From NCBI RefSeq assembly GCF_014696315.1, contig NZ_JACJPX010000012.1, positions 1 through 64,000 on the forward strand: a DNA stretch of 64,000 nucleotides, given 5' to 3'. This stretch comes from Calothrix membranacea FACHB-236. Its GTDB lineage: Bacteria > Cyanobacteriota > Cyanobacteriia > Cyanobacteriales > Nostocaceae. Position 1 is the first letter of the stretch; each line of letters begins with the position of its first letter. Position numbers and translations under genes: made by a program. Positions 61,709 through 64,000 of the stretch are shown here, in pieces. The notes under the pieces were generated by a model. That model was not told where the DNA came from. It made no database searches and worked only from the letters and a program-made list of their open reading frames with translations.

Positions 61709-63163
61709 ATGGGTGTGCAAAATCAATTCAAAGAATGTGATGAAGATGAATTAGTAGCACTGCGCCAAGAGGTAGCAGAACTGAAAACAGCACTCAAAAA
61801 TGAAGAAGCCGCTTTTCAAGCTCAATCAAAATTGCTCGAAAAGTTCGTGATGATGGCGCGTTCTTCTACAGAGGAAGTGCTAAAAACCGCATTACAAATG
61901 ACATTAGATGTTGCAGCCGATCAAACAGCTTCAGAAAAAGGCAGCCTCTTTTTACTTGAGCCTTCAGGGAAAGTCTCAGACGCGATTTTGTCACGTACCG
62001 AAGTGACAGCAGAACAGAGAAAACGTCTCATTGGTACAGTCATAGATAAGGGTTTAGCTGGCTGGGTCATCCGTCATCGTCAATTAGGATTAATTGATGA
62101 TACCGAAAATGATGATCGCTGGCTGACCTTACCCAATCAACCTTACATTGTGCGTTCTGCTTTAGCTGTTCCCATTCTTCGGGGAGATGAATTACTAGGG
62201 ATTATTACCTTACTACATTCTGAACCGGGGCATTTTAGCCATGAAGCAGCTAACCTCATGCAGGTGACAGCCGATCAGATGTCTTTAGTTTTAGAAAATG
62301 CGCGGCTTTACTCAAAACTAGAGAAATATTCTAAAGCGCTGGATGCAGAAATGGAAAAAGGGCGGCAGATTCAGATAGATTTTTTGCCCTATGAAATTGT
62401 TCAGCAGCCCAATTGTGAGATTACGGCTTGTTTCTACCCTGCGCGTCAAGTAGCTGGAGACTTCTACGACACTTTTGAGCTTGATGATAAACAGATAGGA
62501 TTAGTAATTGCAGATGTCTGTGATAAAGGCGTAGGTGCAGCGCTATTTATGGCTTTAATGCGGAGCTTAATTCGCATCTTCTCTGCTGAAACTCAATTAC
62601 GCGGTATCGCCCACGAAATTCTAGAACATAATAAACCGCTTCCAGATGGGTGGATTGGCAAGTCTATGTCTGCTAACTTAGCCCATCTCAATGCGCTGCA
62701 AGCAGTTACCCGGACTAATGAATATGTCGCCCAAAATCACTGGCAATTGAGTATGTTTGCCACGCTGTTTTTTGGAGTACTAGAGCCGGATACGGGAATA
62801 CTCACTTATATTAATGGGGGGCATGAACCGCTGTTTATTCTCGGTGAGTCTGGTATCAAGAAAACTCTGAAGTCTACCGGGCCTGCTGTAGGGATGATGG
62901 CAGGGATGAAATTTAAAATTCAGCAAGTGCAGATGGAGCCTGGAGACATCTTAATTGGTTATACTGATGGTGTGACTGAAGGTAAAAATCCTGATGGCCA
63001 GCTATTTACTGATAAAAGATTGCGATCGCTCCTAGAACAACCATGCACCTCAGCTTGTGATTTGTTAGAGCGGATTAAAACCCATTTGTTCGCTTTTATT
63101 GCCGATGCACCACAGTTTGATGATATTACAATGCTGTCTGTGCGTTGGAATCCGGTGAAGTGA
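61709..63163 (+). CDS. icfG: GAF-PP2C (SpoIIE-type) phosphatase, IcfG-like
   Basis: The 484-residue protein: an N-terminal coiled coil (~10-45), a GAF domain (~60-205: VAADQTASEKGSLFLLEP, SALAVPILRGDELLGIITLL) and a SpoIIE/PP2C domain (~230-480: PARQVAGDFYDTFELDD, VIADVCDKGVGAALFM, NGGHEPLFIL, IGYTDGVTEGKNPDG, FDDITMLSVRW). All the PP2C metal aspartates are visible (GDFYD, ADVCDKG, YTDG, DDIT). In Synechocystis IcfG dephosphorylates the STAS proteins and is needed to balance inorganic-carbon and glucose metabolism. Here the role is inferred by synteny. Confidence 0.9.
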   Translation: MGVQNQFKECDEDELVALRQEVAELKTALKNEEAAFQAQSKLLEKFVMMARSSTEEVLKTALQMTLDVAADQTASEKGSLFLLEPSGKVSDAILSRTEVTAEQRKRLIGTVIDKGLAGWVIRHRQLGLIDDTENDDRWLTLPNQPYIVRSALAVPILRGDELLGIITLLHSEPGHFSHEAANLMQVTADQMSLVLENARLYSKLEKYSKALDAEMEKGRQIQIDFLPYEIVQQPNCEITACFYPARQVAGDFYDTFELDDKQIGLVIADVCDKGVGAALFMALMRSLIRIFSAETQLRGIAHEILEHNKPLPDGWIGKSMSANLAHLNALQAVTRTNEYVAQNHWQLSMFATLFFGVLEPDTGILTYINGGHEPLFILGESGIKKTLKSTGPAVGMMAGMKFKIQQVQMEPGDILIGYTDGVTEGKNPDGQLFTDKRLRSLLEQPCTSACDLLERIKTHLFAFIADAPQFDDITMLSVRWNPVK

Positions 63164-63497
63164 CTGGAAGAGGCAGGGGGAAGGGAGCAGGGGGCAGGGG
63201 GAAAATGGGTACAAGCCCCGCCCTTCCTGGGTGCTTGACTGGGGCGGATTACAATACGGTTCGGTTAAGAAATTTTCGTCATAATTTTGGGGTTCTGGAG
63301 ACGCGATAAATCGCGTCTCTACAGGATTTAAATGTCAATCGATTTGTCTTATCCGAACCGTATTGGGGCGGATTACAAGCTCCATCCCTTTCTTCCCCCT
63401 CTTCCTCTTGCTGACCAATGACACAATTTTGGATTTTGGATAATGTAAAATTTTGCATTTCCAATCCAAAATCCAAAATCTAAAATCTAAAATTTGC
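63164..63497. repeat. Repeat-filled spacer with palindromic element
   Basis: Contains a purine-rich tract (gcagggggaa repeats, about 63170-63205), the palindromic element at 63241-63378 and an aatccaa/aatctaa heptamer tract (about 63463-63493). No gene seen. Confidence 0.7.
63241..63378. mobile_element. Small inverted-repeat element flanked by a 14-bp direct repeat
   Basis: A 13-bp inverted repeat (caatacggttcgg at 63252-63264; ccgaaccgtattg at 63353-63365) encloses a second hairpin (gagacgcgat / atcgcgtctc, about 63298-63319). The 14-mer ggggcggattacaa occurs at both ends (63241-63254 and 63365-63378) and could be a target duplication. The half-site ccgaaccgtattg also occurs near 18582-18594. 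Confidence 0.6.
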
Positions 63498-64000
63498 TTA
63501 GCGCCATTCGCCTTGGAGGGTGAAAGGTGCCCAGAAAAAAGGTGAGCGGTAATCGGGATTGCGCCACATTTCTACCTGTGCCGCCCGTAATGCCGCAGCA
63601 GGTTTTAAGCCCTGTTGCAACATTTTGCTATAAAACTTCTTCATTAATTCTGAAGTTCCTTGATCATCTACACTCCACAAACTCACCAACACTCTCGGGC
63701 TACCTGCATACATAAATCCTCTTGTCAAGCCAATTAATCCTTCTCCCTTGACTTCTTCACCCAAACCAGTTTCACAAGCACTGAGTACCACTAGTTCTGC
63801 TGGCAATTTCAGGTTGAAAATATCATGTAGACGCAAAAAGCCGTTTTGGGGTTTGCCAGTTTCATCAAATAGCGATAGTACAACTCCTGATAATTCTGGG
63901 TTTTGACTGTTGAGGATGCCATGAGTAGCAAAATGTATGATTCGGTATTGACTCAACTGAGCATCGGTAGCCACAGAACGGTTAGCGGCAAAGTCATAGG
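63498..64000 (-). CDS. CHAT-domain (caspase-like) protein, C-terminal part, cut by the window edge
   Basis: At least 167 residues of a CHAT peptidase domain. The catalytic His is in IIHFATHG and the Cys in [12 protein letters not shown]. Further motifs are [27 protein letters not shown] and [10 protein letters not shown]. In cyanobacteria CHAT domains usually follow long TPR arrays and may be protease or signalling modules. The reading frame stays open (YDFAANRSV) to the window end, so the rest of the gene lies beyond 64000. An internal GTG is not the true start. Confidence 0.93.
   Translation of the reverse strand, partial: YDFAANRSVATDAQLSQYRIIHFATHGILNSQNPELSGVVLSLFDETGKPQNGFLRLHDIFNLKLPAELVVLSACETGLGEEVKGEGLIGLTRGFMYAGSPRVLVSLWSVDDQGTSELMKKFYSKMLQQGLKPAAALRAAQVEMWRNPDYRSPFFWAPFTLQGEWR

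Overview
The window is chromosomal DNA from a filamentous, probably heterocyst-forming (Nostocales-type) cyanobacterium. The evidence is the abundance of the HIP1 octamer GCGATCGC, heptameric short tandem repeats (STRR) in many spacers, a cyanobacterial minCDE cluster, a cyanobacterial uptake hydrogenase (hupSL), an OprB/SLH iron porin, a carotenoid oxygenase, and a Synechocystis-like icfG carbon-signalling cluster.

Layout. 1-5.1 kb: minC-minD-minE (minus strand), a DUF1537 sugar-acid kinase and a small membrane protein. 5.1-7.2 kb: a Ser/Thr kinase fused to an FGE-sulfatase domain. 7.4-12 kb: hydrogenase neighbourhood, with an NFU protein and two tiny membrane proteins on the minus strand divergent from hupS-hupL. 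hupL is contiguous. 12-12.8 kb: a UPF0175/DUF3368 toxin-antitoxin pair with a frameshifted toxin. 13-17.7 kb: Glu/Leu-type dehydrogenase, apocarotenoid oxygenase and a BT1-family transporter. 17.7-20.1 kb: gene-poor, repeat-rich DNA.

20.1-54.8 kb is the most interesting part: a long, largely co-oriented accessory cluster. It contains two DJ-1/PfpI proteins, a ThDP decarboxylase-like enzyme, four small SnoaL/NTF2-like proteins, two SDRs, an XdhC maturation factor, three separated subunits of a xanthine-dehydrogenase-family enzyme (S, L and M), three MDR/F420-type reductases, two VOC proteins, a UbiD decarboxylase and an alpha/beta hydrolase. It also has a response regulator-flavin reductase fusion with two cNMP-domain histidine kinases, an iron porin, a Tat-exported GMC oxidoreductase, a 1028-residue RTX protein carrying two NTF2-like domains, and a SufU-like Fe-S scaffold. 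Several members keep their fold but have lost textbook catalytic or cofactor residues: the S subunit has 2 of 8 Fe-S cysteines, the L subunit has Asp for the catalytic Glu, the M subunit has a broken flavin motif, and one SDR lacks the Tyr/Lys pair. I do not recognise this cluster as a named pathway. Its enzyme set suggests oxidative or decarboxylative handling of a small, possibly aromatic or carbonyl, compound (inference). The RTX and SufU-like genes share a near-identical promoter module with a 16-bp dyad, which suggests common control.

54.9-63.2 kb: a TMEM175-type channel, then an icfG-like cluster (AGE-family protein, STAS, GlgX, STAS, HATPase anti-sigma-type kinase, GAF-PP2C phosphatase) linking glycogen breakdown to partner-switching phosphorylation. 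The window ends inside a CHAT-domain protein. No tRNA, rRNA, CRISPR or complete insertion sequence was recognised. Two or three small inverted-repeat (MITE-like) elements were seen.
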